A stretch of DNA of 64,000 nucleotides from Aureobasidium sp. EXF-3400 (taxonomy: Eukaryota > Ascomycota > Dothideomycetes > Dothideales > Saccotheciaceae): positions 62,001 through 126,000 of the forward strand of contig SWBL01000046.1 of NCBI GenBank assembly GCA_024195585.1, written 5' to 3'. Within the stretch, counting starts at the first letter, position 1. Each line of letters begins with the position of its first letter. Of the stretch, positions 43,901 to 55,354 are shown piece by piece. The translations under genes were made by a program, and so were the position numbers. A model generated the notes under the pieces. That model made no database searches. It saw nothing but the letters and a program-made list of their open reading frames with translations, and had not been told where the DNA came from.

Positions 43901-45178
43901 CTAAACCGCCAATTGAGTAGCAGAAGGACCCATCTTTCCAAGCCCGTTGTCATTCACCTGCAGGAACTCAACCGGGTGTTGGTGATCTTCGACAAACCCA
44001 ACACCTCCAACAGACTTGTAATACCCTGCCAGTCGAAGCATGTCTTCTGGCAATTTGCGGGCAATCTCAATCGGGGTCGACAAGGCTTCCTCCTGGTCTT
44101 GACGAAAGTAGTCTCTTTGGCTATAGTTCTTGAGTCAGCTCAAAGTCTTTGTGGAACTTGCATCAGATGCAGTCTTACCCAAAGACCGCGAACAAGGTCC
44201 TTAGAGCATCAGGGTCATCTCTTCCGCATTTGTTTTCTCCGGCACCGTGGTACGTTGCTGCAGGACAATATCATGAGCCAAGCCCTACTCCGACTTCGTC
44301 TCTTCAGGCGGGTACTTACAACCGAGCGTAAACAGAGCCGAACCAGGCTCCATTTCTGCATATGTGACTTCATCTGTCTTAGGAGCGCGGTCGGTTCCCC
44401 AAAGATGACTCCCCGGTATGACAGCTGTAGCCTGGAAACAATATGTCAGGTACTGCTCAAACATAGACACTGATGTGCTTACACCATTCTTGTAGGTACA
44501 TCTTGATCCTGCAATCAAACATCCAACCATCGGCGTGAAGAGAGGGTTGTTAGGATCTGGTCTGGTCTGGTACGCGATTTGGTCCTATATCTCGGTGTCA
44601 GAAAGCGAACAAATCGTGTTCATCGATACCAACTTACGCGATGCAATGGTTGTGGCTTAGCACCTGGCACCAGGCGTAAAGCTGCAGTCGATGCTAGCAT
44701 ATATCCACTCTTTTGAGGCACAAGAGTCTCTCCTGTATAAGAAGCAAACTCATCGTTCAAGAAATGTGCCATAATGCCCTGCCAGACTGGAAGTCGTACA
44801 ATCTTGGTGAGCTGATCTGGTATCTTCGCCAGCAATCCCTGGATCTCAAGTTAGCATCTGGCTATCCTCCAATCATCGATATGCTTGTAAAAAGCTTACA
44901 TAGACACGCTGGGATCCTTCTGGAAAGAAGTTTGCACCCAGCTCATTATGTGAGGCCTTCGAATCATACATTTTGCGGCCAACAAAGGAAGGCTCAACTG
45001 ACAGAGATCAGCTCAATTTCAGATGATATTCTGGACCAGACTAACTGGCGTCCATTGACTCTTCCAAGAGCTCGGGCGATAAGAAATTGGTGACAATCGC
45101 ACCACCGTCGCGCTCGATGACTTTCAAAATAGCATCGAGAGGCTCATTGGCATCAATTCGGACAAGAGAAGGCGGCAT
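43901..45178 (-). CDS. Phytanoyl-CoA dioxygenase (PhyH) family Fe(II)/2-oxoglutarate oxygenase
   Basis: Seven exons on the minus strand: 45178-45046, 44997-44900, 44838-44638, 44584-44483, 44431-44320, 44257-44179 and 44120-43901 (314 residues), every phase closing. The start MPPSLVRIDA opens IERDGGAIVTNFLSPELLEE, the usual PhyH beginning. The iron triad is visible as H143-R-D145 (PLHRDQIAYQTRPD) and distal H219 (TYHGAGEN), with AVIPGSHLWGT between. These enzymes hydroxylate or desaturate small substrates and recur in fungal metabolite pathways. It is divergent from an amino acid permease (700 bp between starts). The first donor is GTTAGT. A more upstream ATG at 45292 would add 38 residues. 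The substrate is unknown. Confidence 0.88.
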
Positions 45179-45878
45179 GGTAATACTCGAATTGCTGTGC
45201 TGGAAAATGATGTTCTGTGTCGAGCGAGGAGTCGAGTCCTTGAAATACCCCGCATACGACTTGATAGGCATGCGATAGGCTGATCTATTCATCTACATAT
45301 CTAGATGTACCGCTGCAATTGGACAGTGTGGTTGCTTTGTTAGGAAGTCGAACCCCGACTATCGCTACTGCCAATTTGGCTGTGCCGACGTCTGATTGCG
45401 CTTGCATCTTTAATCTTCGTAATCCCTCATCCTTACGCTTGTACCTTCATACATGCAAACCTCAATGTTCATTCATCCGACGCATACTCTATCATATCAG
45501 ACATACAATCGGTGCTGTTATCTGGTCACAAGACTATCTCAGCATTGGTTGAGTATGCGATCAGCTCATCAACATTCTCAATAAACAATTCAATTGGCTG
45601 CTCGACTATTGAGAGCCCTCCTCCGGACGCACATGTTCCTGCAAGATACACAGCCTATCTTGGCCTATCATGCAAGCAAGGAGTCTGGATGATCTGCTTG
45701 GCCGGAGCATGATACAGATATCGTTTTGGTCTCCGTCCAAGCCGCAACAAATCCTCAAGACCAGATTATCCTTGAACGCAAGAAGGCTCAGCCGCATGGG
45801 AGTCACGTACTATATAACGGCAGTGGGAACTCAGATGATCTCGTTCTGACATGTAGTATTTCCTCATCAATTTTCACA
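45179..45878. other. Divergent promoter region between dioxygenase and permease
   Basis: 700 bp between the two starts; likely shared promoter. A TATA-like ACTATATAAC lies near 45810, about 70 bp upstream of the permease ATG. No gene seen. Confidence 0.5.
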
Positions 45879-47727
45879 ATGGAGCGCCCGAGCTCCTTCC
45901 AGAATGATACGCAAGATTACTACAAAACCGCTGTACCTGAAGGTCCAAAGCTCTCAATAGACATTGGACAAGTCAGTCTGGTATAAATTCTTCGGTCTTC
46001 ATGATATGGTTTCTCATGACTGACTCTAGTAGGCAAGTGGTCTTGAACTTCCGGACCTCGACTCTGCTGTCAAAGATGCCGTAAATCACCGCCGGCTCAA
46101 TCCAAGGCAACTACAGTTTACCGCCATTGCTGGATCCATTGGGGCGTAGGTCTTGGTGATCGACGTTCCATCTTGCACTCTGCTAATGCAACTCATATCA
46201 GTGCACTCTTCGTCGCTATAGGTTCTGGTGTAACTTCTGGTCCCTTGTGCCTTCTACTTGGCTTCGTGTTCTGGGCCACTGTTGTGTTCTCTGTCGCTCA
46301 ATGCCAGATAGAGATTGTCACGCTGTTTCCACTCGATGGCTCCTACATTCGTTTGGCCGGCCGTATGGTTGACCCAGCTCTAGGTGTGACCGCAGGTTGG
46401 AATCTCTTCTTCGCTCAAACATCGTATGTGATCTTCGAAGCAACCATCATCAACACCCTCGTATCATATTGGGGTTATGATCTGTCACCAGCGATTTTGA
46501 TATCTGTCTCCTTGCTCTTTTACCTGGCTCTGAACATATATCGAGCCGATCTCTTCGGAGAGGCAGAGTTTTGGCTAGCTCTGTGGAAGCTGTTGCTGGC
46601 TAGTGGTCTCATCCTTTACACATTCATTGTCATGCTTGGCGGCAACCCACTGCATGAGTTAGTCCATCTTTACCTCCACAATTTCCTCGCTGACATCCAT
46701 CAACAGTCGTTTCGGCTTTCGCTATTGGAAGGAACCAGGACCTTGGGCTGGAAACAGCCCTTCCACCCGGCTAGAATCTTTCATCAATGCGGTTAACGTC
46801 GCTGGTTTCTGTATGGGTGGACCTGAATATCTCTCCATGATCGCTGGCGAGGCTGTGGATCCACGACGCACTGTACCTCGCGCGTTCAGTACAATCGTCA
46901 CACGTCTCATCATATTCTTCATTGGCGGAGCCATCTGTGTCGGTATACTCGTCCCATCCAACGATAGTACCTTGACCAATGGCTCCGACACATACGCTGG
47001 GTCTTCGCCATACGTAATCAGTATGCAAAGACTTCAGATTCCCGTGTTGCCTTCGATTGTCAACGCAGCATTGATCACAAGTATCATTTCTGCTGGCAAT
47101 GCATACACGTTCAACGCCTCGAGGAGTCTCCACGCACTAGCACTTGATGGCCAAGCTCCAGCTTTCTTACGCAGACTGAACAAGCACGGTGTGCCATATA
47201 TGGCTGTTATAGTGGTCATGTTGTTGTCATGCCTTGCGTATCTTGCGCTAGGGTCCGGCAGTAGCAAGGTCCTGTCCTGGATACTAAATTTTTGTACGGC
47301 GGCGACGATGCTGAATTGGGTCATCATGTCTGCAACATGGATCCGATTCAATGCCGCAGTCAAAGCTCAGAACATCGACCGGCAAACATATCTGCCCAAC
47401 CTTTCACGCTGGCAGCCATATGCAGCTTACTGGGCCTTATTCTGGGCGTCAATCTTCCTCTGGGTCCAAGGGTACGCCGTCTTCCTGAAGGGCAATTGGG
47501 ATACTGCAACATTCATCTTCAACTATGGTATCATTGCGCTCGCTGGTGGAATTGGCGTAGTGTGGAAGATTGTCAAAAGGACCAGATTTCATCGTAGCAA
47601 GGAGACTGATCTCGTGTCTGGCTGTGATTTCTTTGATGCTCTGACAGAACATTATCGCACTCAGCGAGAGTCTGATGGAGCTGCGACAGACACATTCAAG
47701 AAGCGAGTCATGGCCAGGTTAGTCTAG
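45879..47727 (+). CDS. Amino acid permease (AAT/YAT family)
   Basis: Four exons: 45879-45971, 46033-46145, 46202-46657 and 46707-47727 (560 residues). After a polar head, RQLQFTAIAGSIGA, ALFVAIGSGVTSGP and LPDL lead into about twelve membrane segments. Family blocks include VAGWNLFF-like TAGWNLFFAQTSYVIF, HDRFGFRYWKEPGPWAG and GFCMGGPEYLSMIAGE, then SAGNAYTFNASRSLHALALD. It is a plasma-membrane amino acid/H+ symporter; the substrate is unclear. For exon 1 two donors are possible, 45972 (GTCAGT) or 45981 (GTATAA), differing by three codons. Other donors here use GTTAGT. The gene is divergent from the dioxygenase, so co-regulation is plausible. Confidence 0.9.
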
Positions 47728-48099
47728 AGTTTCAGTGTTTGACAGTAGCCTTCGCAATTGATCATGTATCGTGGATACAGTCTTGTGGCCAGCATGTAGC
47801 CAAGGTCGAATTCAGAAGTCAAAAGTATACTCGTGTGTCTCGGCAAAGGGGGAGTCCGAATGTTCAGGTATGTGCATGATAGAGAGTGGGCAGGGTGGGA
47901 GTCGAGACAGGGTTGCCGCAAGACGCATTGACCTCGCGTTGCCCGGCCACAGCAAGGAAGCCGAAGCCGAAGCTTGATTTCGCTGCACCAGCCACCTCCT
48001 AGCAAACCACCCATCCCGCCTACAGCAGCAGATATCTATCCCAATTGCCCAGATATCTCAAGGATTAACATTGTCATGCAGTACTGAGTTATAACCAAC
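47728..48099. other. Intergenic region
   Basis: 372 bp between two plus-strand genes; promoter of the ASPM-like gene. No gene seen. Confidence 0.5.
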
Positions 48100-51000
48100 A
48101 TGTTCAACTACGACATTGGAACACCTTGTCCAGCACCCGTCCACGGCGGGCGTGAAGTCGCGTCGCCGTTGGAGGTAAACAAAAACAAAAGCATTTTCGA
48201 CCACGCCTTTGACCAGTTCAACGACAATACCACCCAAAACATTGCACATCTGGTACAACAGGAATTCAAAAATGCCCCGCCTCGTAGAACCCAAAATCTG
48301 GCAAGAAAACCTAGACGTGCTCCCACCACTATTTTTGAGGATGCCAGCAACAGCAACAGCCAGCGCGAATCTTATCGACGCGATGAACCCATTGGAGCCA
48401 TGAGAAGCAGCGCCATTCATGCCAGACCAGCTCAAAGGATCCGCATTCAGTCGTCCAAGGATGAGAAGCTGGCCTCTCTCCCCACCAGTAGTAGCAATGA
48501 TATTGCAAACTTCAAGCCTACCATCAGCACAAACAAGCCAACAAATCAAGACAGAAGACGAACTATCTGGATTCCCGAGGACACGACACTACTCTCAATT
48601 CATCCTGGAGCATACGATCACACACTCCGCGACGAGACACTCGGTCTGCCTTCAAGCAATCTGGATATCACGCCTATGAAGGAAACCCCTCAACATGTTC
48701 GGCTGGGAGCTAGTGCCATGAGGCAGGCTCAGAAAATAGCCTCTGCTTCACAACGTAGCGCTCTCCGACCTCTTGCTCCATCTCAACCCAATGTGTCACA
48801 CAATGTGATGGGTACTGGTGGTGGTAAGGAGAACATGCTTCCAGGTTCTCTGCTTTCTCGAAATGGCAAGAGCGAAAAACCTTTGGTCAAACCGCTGATT
48901 AAAGCTGCGCCTTTGGGTACCAGCAAGTCACAGTCATCGTTGGGACAGACCACACTTGGTTCAGCAAAGGCAAGCAGTGTTAAGAAGCGATCTGCACCCG
49001 AGCTGAAGGATGCCCCGAAGCCAAAGGTTCAGGCTAGAGCTCTTCACGAACGGTCCAGTGTCCGCAACGAAGTCCTTCCTAGATCTACCAATGTCGATCC
49101 ATTCTCCAGAGGTTTTAAGCACAAGCCTCCCACAACCTTGAAGCAGACCAACAAATCTTCAACAAACAGACCCGTTTCGAGCACCATTGAATCGAAGGAC
49201 GCTGCTCTCTTATCGAGCACCATCGCACCAAGAGACCTCAGTCTACCAGATGTCAAACGCTCTGTGTTCCTTTCCGCATCACGTTATCCCGTCTTGAGTG
49301 ATGACTTGGGCCAACCCGAACTTTACGAGGACAACTGGCTTCAAAATCAAGAGGTTGCTCTGACACAACTTGTCAATGTGGTCTTCCAACAAGCGCACGA
49401 GTCTTCTACAGTAAGTAGTGTGGCTGCTCTGCGAAGCAAAAAGTTGGCCTTGTACCATGATGCATCAGTGGCCACTCTTCATCAGCGTCTGAAAGCATCC
49501 TTGTCGTGCGGTGCACTCAGTATGCCAAAGGACGCGCCCAACTCCCCAAAGCTCAGGGATGACATTGGCCTTCGCCGCCAGTTCTTCGACCTCTTTGGCA
49601 ACACCTATGATTCGGACGCCCTGCAAGCCGCTGCTGAGGTAGTAGTTGGACGAGTCATAGCTCCTGCTGCCAACCCTACACAGTCAAAACTAAGCGCATC
49701 TTCTTCGAGTGGTGTAAAGGAGTGGAAACGTTTCTGTTCGACATTTTTCGTTGATCACGAAGATTCTGCTGAGCTTCTACCTACCCACAAACCGTTCGAG
49801 GACTCTACAACTCAGCCGGGTACAGCAGAGTGGTTCTGGCAGAGGACTGTCTTACGCGGACTCATGCTCATTCACTTGCTCGATCAGGCAAAGACTACCG
49901 GCAGCCTACCTACCTGCTTATTCCAAGCATCTTCCCCTCACAAATCTTCCGTCAGCGTACTGCGTGCGTTTGCGAAACTCATGGTTCCCTCTGTTGGAGA
50001 CATTACTCGCCCTCTTGGACATCTCGGCTATTCGGTTTGTCATTCACAAGAACCATTGGAAGAATACACATACTGCATTGATAATCTCGCTGTCGATCTT
50101 CGTGATGGTGTCCTGCTTACACACTTTGTTGAACTCTTGTTGTATCCTTCTAATAGCCTGGATGACTGGTCGGATCGCACCATCACTCTTGACCTTCCCG
50201 ACGGCGCAACACTTACAAGTTTTTTAGACACGAATACCACACCTCGTGTTCTGAGCCAGCACCTCAAGTTCCCTTGCATCAGCAAGACACAAAAGTTACA
50301 CAATGTTCAGGTTGCCCTGAGTGCTCTGTCTGGAGCTCGTGGCCTTGCCGGCACCGCCATCGAGACAATCAAGGCCGAGGATATTGTCAATGGTCATAGA
50401 GAGAAAACTCTGAGCCTCCTCTGGGCGTTGGTCAGTAGATGGGGACTTGGATACCTGGTCAACTGGGACGAGCTCAAGAAGGAGACTTTGCGCTTCTCAA
50501 AATGCTCGATCCAGCCTGTTGGAATTAACTATGCTCTCAATGAAGAGCAGCCAGATGCGAACGAACAAGGTCCATTGCTGAAGGAATGGGCTGCAAGTGT
50601 TTGCCAGCAGCACAAGGTCATCGTTACTAATTTGACGACCTCCTTCGCTGATGGTCGCGCCCTAGCAGCCATCATTTCAACCTACGCCAGCTATGTCCCT
50701 AAAGCAGCAAAGAAGTCTTCGGACAAGTTGTCCACCGCCGATAGACTTCGCAGCCTTGGATGTAGCGAATCTTTTGTCGCACTTTTTGCCTCGCAAGCAA
50801 CAACGATCCCAAGCCGCAGCAACACGATTGCTCTTCTCGCCTTCCTTGCCTCTCGCCTGCTTCCTCTAGCTCGCACTCACAGAGCCGCTTGCATCATTCA
50901 GAATGCCTACCGTTTACGTCTTGCCCGCCGCACAATCTCTTTGCGTATCCAAAAGATGAAAGCTGCCGCCGATTGTGCACTTGTGGCAGCAAACAAGCAA

Positions 51001-51183
51001 AGAGAAGTCGAAGCAGCAGTGACTCTGCAAAGAGCTTGGAGAGCCGTCTTGGATCGTCGGATCGAATGTTTGGAAAGAGATGTCTTGGCTTTCCAGTCTT
51101 TGGCTAGAGGATGGGGTGTCAGAAGAGCTACTGCAGGAGTTTTGGGCAATGGCTCAGGAAGAAGAGTTATGGGTGGTTGGTAG
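48100..51183 (+). CDS. ASPM/Asp-like spindle protein with calponin-homology region and IQ motifs
   Basis: Single exon, 1027 residues. About 1-420 is basic and Ser/Pro-rich, as in microtubule-binding tails. A calponin-homology pair follows: residues about 667-790 (NLAVDLRDGVLLTHFVELLL and KLHNVQVALSAL) and about 820-920 (TNLTTSFADGRALAAIIS). The last hundred residues contain IQ-like calmodulin-binding motifs (AACIIQNAYRLRLARR, AVTLQRAWRAVLDRR, FQSLARGWGVRRA). This architecture is that of animal ASPM and its fungal relatives, which focus spindle poles and microtubule minus ends. It is much shorter than animal ASPM because it has few IQ repeats, normal for fungi. Confidence 0.88.
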   Translation: MFNYDIGTPCPAPVHGGREVASPLEVNKNKSIFDHAFDQFNDNTTQNIAHLVQQEFKNAPPRRTQNLARKPRRAPTTIFEDASNSNSQRESYRRDEPIGAMRSSAIHARPAQRIRIQSSKDEKLASLPTSSSNDIANFKPTISTNKPTNQDRRRTIWIPEDTTLLSIHPGAYDHTLRDETLGLPSSNLDITPMKETPQHVRLGASAMRQAQKIASASQRSALRPLAPSQPNVSHNVMGTGGGKENMLPGSLLSRNGKSEKPLVKPLIKAAPLGTSKSQSSLGQTTLGSAKASSVKKRSAPELKDAPKPKVQARALHERSSVRNEVLPRSTNVDPFSRGFKHKPPTTLKQTNKSSTNRPVSSTIESKDAALLSSTIAPRDLSLPDVKRSVFLSASRYPVLSDDLGQPELYEDNWLQNQEVALTQLVNVVFQQAHESSTVSSVAALRSKKLALYHDASVATLHQRLKASLSCGALSMPKDAPNSPKLRDDIGLRRQFFDLFGNTYDSDALQAAAEVVVGRVIAPAANPTQSKLSASSSSGVKEWKRFCSTFFVDHEDSAELLPTHKPFEDSTTQPGTAEWFWQRTVLRGLMLIHLLDQAKTTGSLPTCLFQASSPHKSSVSVLRAFAKLMVPSVGDITRPLGHLGYSVCHSQEPLEEYTYCIDNLAVDLRDGVLLTHFVELLLYPSNSLDDWSDRTITLDLPDGATLTSFLDTNTTPRVLSQHLKFPCISKTQKLHNVQVALSALSGARGLAGTAIETIKAEDIVNGHREKTLSLLWALVSRWGLGYLVNWDELKKETLRFSKCSIQPVGINYALNEEQPDANEQGPLLKEWAASVCQQHKVIVTNLTTSFADGRALAAIISTYASYVPKAAKKSSDKLSTADRLRSLGCSESFVALFASQATTIPSRSNTIALLAFLASRLLPLARTHRAACIIQNAYRLRLARRTISLRIQKMKAAADCALVAANKQREVEAAVTLQRAWRAVLDRRIECLERDVLAFQSLARGWGVRRATAGVLGNGSGRRVMGGW

Positions 51184-52839
51184 TTGAAGTTGAAATTGTT
51201 GGACTACAAGGACACTTTTGAGCACTCGACTGGATCGTTCTTGACGATGCCTGCAGGACTTTTTGTTTTTTTTTGTCCGATTAGACTTTTTCTCTTCCTT
51301 TGGCGTTTTTTCTTGTGTTGGACTATTGTATACATATTTTAACGACTTTATGATCATTGACCTTTCTAACCTTGTTAAGAAACTGTTTCTCTAGCGTGCT
51401 CTTGTCTAACATTGAATATCCAGCATCTTGAAAGAGATCAAGGCAGACTCTAGGCAAGCCCAAAGTAAATAACTTTTTATCGTTACTCCCACCATAGCAA
51501 ACAAGCAGACCATACAATACGAAAAGACACAGTGATACTCAAAAGCAGAGGCGTGACCAAAGAGAGCAGATAAAACATCACCTCTCGGCGGACACTGTCC
51601 TCTTTCCTATTCATATTATGCACTTCTATACGTGAATTTCTGCAAGTACACATGCTCGGGGAGGAAGCAAAGAGCAACCGAGGAAAGAACAGACGGGAAG
51701 CTTCCTTGCCATCCGCGTACTAAAGACTATCACCCTTGCGAGTTTTGGTGATATTACACGCTATCAAAATGCACAAATTATATCTAGACAGGGTCTAGCA
51801 TAGAGATAGTCCTGTGAAGCAGTTCTTTCTCGGGACACCTGTTGGTTTCTAGAACGTATTGTGCATTTGGATAGATAACACTGTGACGGGGAGGTCCATG
51901 TGAAAGCTTTGGGAAAGAGCAACGGCAGCGGCAAACGGATGGATGGGTTCGCGGAGTGCTGCTCCCGAGGCTTGTTCTTGCATGCCTTTTCAGCCCTTCC
52001 CGAGAGAGTTCCAAGGACCCAGAGCAGCAGCAAAGTTGCACCCACCCGCCGCGTGCGGGTGCCCACGTTTCCGTCTTTTTCCATCAAGGTTTTGACAAGG
52101 GACAGTGCTGAACACACAAGTTCTTTCTTGCAGTACACATACATACGAATCAGAGAATTGAGCGAGGTCATTTGATAGATCGAAAGAAACAAGAACTCTT
52201 TCCTTGCTTGCACGATAGAGTGGTAAGTAAGACGCATGTCCTCTTTCTGATTTCACATGCATTCCAAAAGTCGCTGATCAAAGCCCGCCCCAGACCACGC
52301 AAGCCACAATCTTCAAGCTCCATGGCAGACACACAAACCCAATGTTTTTGGTGACAGTCTACAAGAATCACGTTTTTGAGGCTTAACCTTAGCTTAGTTG
52401 TTCCCGCCGGGCCCGCGCCAGAGTGATCGATCTGTTCTCGCTAGCACGAACGGTTCTAGAGCGAAACTGTGTGCCTGCAACCTCGGGGGCCCCGGTAGGG
52501 TGTGGCTTTCTGGGGGCTTGACCGCTTGCACCCTAGCACGTCGAAGCACGCCATCTATATGCGTTGCCATAGGATCTTTCAACGAAACTCTTATCTCTTT
52601 GGATCCGGATCGCGAATACAAGGGAAACCAATCAATCTAGCTCAACCGAATGGCTTCCAGAAGCAGACGCAAAGAACTGAAAAAGTGAAATGGTCGTTCT
52701 GCAGGGTTTATAAGCCCAGTAGATCTGCCCTGCATCTCTGATCGACCTCTTCTTTTTTGTTCTGTAGATCTTTTTGTTGTTCTATACTATCTTTCTATAT
52801 CTTCGTTCCTTGAGACATTGGAATACATTTTTATTCAAG
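51184..52839. other. Long intergenic region upstream of the neutral amino acid transporter
   Basis: About 1.66 kb without a supported gene. It includes a GC-rich patch at 52398-52520 with GGGCCC and GGGGCCCC palindromes and several ACGAACGGT-like words, and a T-rich stretch near 52740-52800 close to the permease ATG. Probably a long promoter. Confidence 0.5.
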
Positions 52840-54332
52840 ATGTCGACGACACAGGATATAGGTTTCGAAGAGAAACAGACGTATGATGCCAAAGTGCAGG
52901 ATGTGCCTAGCGATGGCGCTTCCTCCATCGACACCATCACCGCATTGGTAAACGAAGGTACGTCTACATACTCGATACCTTTCCCCGACTCCTACATCAA
53001 AGACTAACACTCCCCTCCCTAACAGACCACACCCACGACATCAAACTGCGCACCATGAGTTGGCAAAAAGCCGCCTGGCTGCTCTGCGGCGACCAAGTCT
53101 GTCTAGCCATCATGGCCCAATCCTGGTCTCTTTCCGTTCTCGGCTGGGTACCTGGAATAATCACCATGCTGGTTTCTGGAGTCTTGTTCTGGATTACGTC
53201 AATCACGATGCACAAATTCATCATGAAGAATCCGTCGATAAGAGATATTTGCGACTTTGGATACTTTGCGTTTGGAAAGAGTAGAATTGCTTATGAGTTT
53301 GCCGGATTCATGTTGTTGGCAAACAATATCTTGCTCATTGGCTTCCACGTCTTGACCGGAGCAAAGATCCTCAACACGTTGAGTGATCACAGTCTGTGTA
53401 CTGTGGTCTTCTCGGTTATCATGGCCATCATGGGTGTCATCATGTCGGTGCCTCGCACACTCAAGCATGTCTCTTTCATGAGCATGTTCAGTGCTGCTTG
53501 CATGGGTATGGCCATTCTGCTTTTCATGATCTTTGCTGGTATCGAGGATGCTCCTGGATACGGATACAATGGCACATACCCCAAGGCTGGTAAAGTCAAG
53601 ACATATGCCTTCCCTCCTGCTGGAACAACGTGGGTTGCATGCATGAATGCTGTTTTGAACATTACATTTTTGTGGGTGCCGCAGATCCTGTTTCCTACTT
53701 TCATCTCTGAAATGGAGAAGCCTCAAGACTTCCCCAAGGCGCTGGCAGTTCTGGCAGGTGTTTCCGGATTTCTGTTCATCATTCCTCCGGCCATTGGCTT
53801 CAGATACCTCGGACAGTACGCCACTGCTCCTGCATTTGGATCTCTTGGTGTTGTGGCATACAAGAAGGCTTCCTTCGCCTTTGTCATCGTGCCTACCCTG
53901 GTTATCGGTGTAATCTATGCGAACGTATCCGCAAAGTTCGTGTACCACCGCATTATGGGCAAGTCGCGCCACGCCCATTCCAACACGGTCGTCGGCTGGG
54001 GAGTCTGGATAGCCGTCATGGCAGGAATCTGGGCCATCGCTTTCATCTTTTCCGAGGTTGTTCCTAGCATGGGTGACTTCTTGTCACTCCTTGGCGCCGC
54101 GTTCGACTCTTTCTTCGGATTCATCTTCTTTGCTGTGGCGTACTGGCAGATGTACAGTGGAAGGCTGTTCAGCAGCGCTTCGAGAAGCGTCATGACCATC
54201 ATCCACGTGTTTGTCATGATTTGCGGACTCTTCTTGTTGGGACCTGGGTTGTATGCTGCTGTCGAGGCCATCATTTCCGATTACTCGGGTGGCACACGTC
54301 CCTCCTTTTCTTGCAAAAACCTGTCGATCTGA
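52840..54332 (+). CDS. Neutral amino acid transporter, AAAP family (Mtr-like)
   Basis: Two exons, 52840-52957 and 53026-54332 (474 residues). A polar head of about 50 residues precedes about eleven membrane segments, beginning KAAWLLCGDQVCLAIMAQSW. Blocks such as LSVLGWVPGIITMLVSG, SVPRTLKHVSFMSMFSAACM, FISEMEKPQDFPKALAVLAG and the ending SDYSGGTRPSFSC match the fungal AAAP group to which Neurospora Mtr (neutral and aromatic amino acid uptake) belongs. It acts at the plasma membrane as a proton symporter. The tail ends as in this group, so the gene looks complete. Confidence 0.92.
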
Positions 54333-54429
54333 AGAACGACTCGGGCAGGGGCGTCGGTATGGCGTTCTAGGCTTCGTTTAGGCAATTGGGTTGTGTAGAT
54401 ATCCTTCAATGTTGATTGCTTCTTTCTCT

Positions 54430-55176
54430 TCAATCTGCTGTTGTCCTCATGATTCTGACGATACACAACTTCTCCCAGCCAGCTTTCTTGCCTGAAGTAC
54501 CCACAGTCTCAGCTTCCCAGCCACCAGGCCATTGTCTGATCCTACTCTTAATCTCTTCAGGCTTGTTCTGAGCACAAAATAAGACGTATGCAACACCTCT
54601 TTGGCTCAAAACACGCGGTATATCGTCCAGCAAACGCTCTGTGACTTCCATACCATCAACACCACCAGCATAGCTCAAAGCAAGCAGATGCGAGTCGCGG
54701 TCAAATGCCTCAGAGGAAGACAGAGTGTCTGCAGTGTTGTATCTTGCATGCAAACTGAGATCGGGCAGTTCGGCAGGGACGTATGGTGGGTTGAACACCA
54801 GTACGTCAACCTCTCCGTCCTTGAGTGCAGAGGTCAGATCGGCATTGGCGACAGTCAAGAATGGCGCAGCTTTGTTGTCGCAAGCCTTGTGCACTGTCTT
54901 GGATGCAGCTATACAAGCTCGGCAGTTGAGATCGGTGCCTAGAGTGCAGATGGAGCGATTGAAGATGGTGGAACTGTTGGCAGCGAGGAAAGCGAGAACG
55001 ACACCACTGCCAGTGCCGACCTCGACTACGAGCGGGGCATGGTGGGAGCGAAAGTGCGAGCGCAGGAAAGCGGTTTCTGAGGGCGAGGATAGCGTGTCGA
55101 GGAGGAGATACGAGTCTTCAGCAGGTTCATAGATTTGGTCGTAGTCGACATGCGACGTGTCTGGCGTGGGAAGCAT
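54430..55176 (-). CDS. MTQ2: eRF1 glutamine methyltransferase MTQ2
   Basis: Single exon, 248 residues from the ATG at 55176 (MLPTPDTSHVDYDQIYEPAEDSYLLLD). A Rossmann AdoMet site (VVEVGTGSGVVLAFLA) and the catalytic NPPY box (VFNPPYVPAELP) identify the HemK-like family; the N-terminal EPAEDSYLLLDTL and the size identify MTQ2/N6AMT1, which methylates the Gln of the GGQ loop of release factor eRF1 together with Trm112. The frame remains open upstream to 55320, but the extra 48 residues have no family support. It shares a 178-bp promoter region with SDHAF3. Confidence 0.93.
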   Translation of the reverse strand: MLPTPDTSHVDYDQIYEPAEDSYLLLDTLSSPSETAFLRSHFRSHHAPLVVEVGTGSGVVLAFLAANSSTIFNRSICTLGTDLNCRACIAASKTVHKACDNKAAPFLTVANADLTSALKDGEVDVLVFNPPYVPAELPDLSLHARYNTADTLSSSEAFDRDSHLLALSYAGGVDGMEVTERLLDDIPRVLSQRGVAYVLFCAQNKPEEIKSRIRQWPGGWEAETVGTSGKKAGWEKLCIVRIMRTTAD

Positions 55177-55354
55177 GGTTCGTGCTGTTGTTTTGCAGAA
55201 GATGAATTGAATTGAAAACAATGACAAGCTTCGGGGGTGCCTGCGGAGAGTTTGCGATCGGCGAATCTTCGCCGAGGCAGTCTGGAGTGACGCAACCATC
55301 TTTTGTATCGCGACTGCCATTCGAGCTATTCCATCAGATATACCTAGTCACAAA
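55177..55354. promoter_or_regulatory. Short bidirectional promoter region (MTQ2 / SDHAF3)
   Basis: 178 bp separate the two divergent start codons. Both genes are small housekeeping genes, so a shared nucleosome-free promoter is likely. No specific site assigned. Confidence 0.5.

Noticed and set aside
33126..47727. Idea of a secondary-metabolite cluster (decarboxylase, dioxygenase, transporters)
   Set aside because: No backbone enzyme (PKS, NRPS, terpene cyclase or DMATS) or pathway regulator, and the RecQ gene separates the decarboxylase from the rest.
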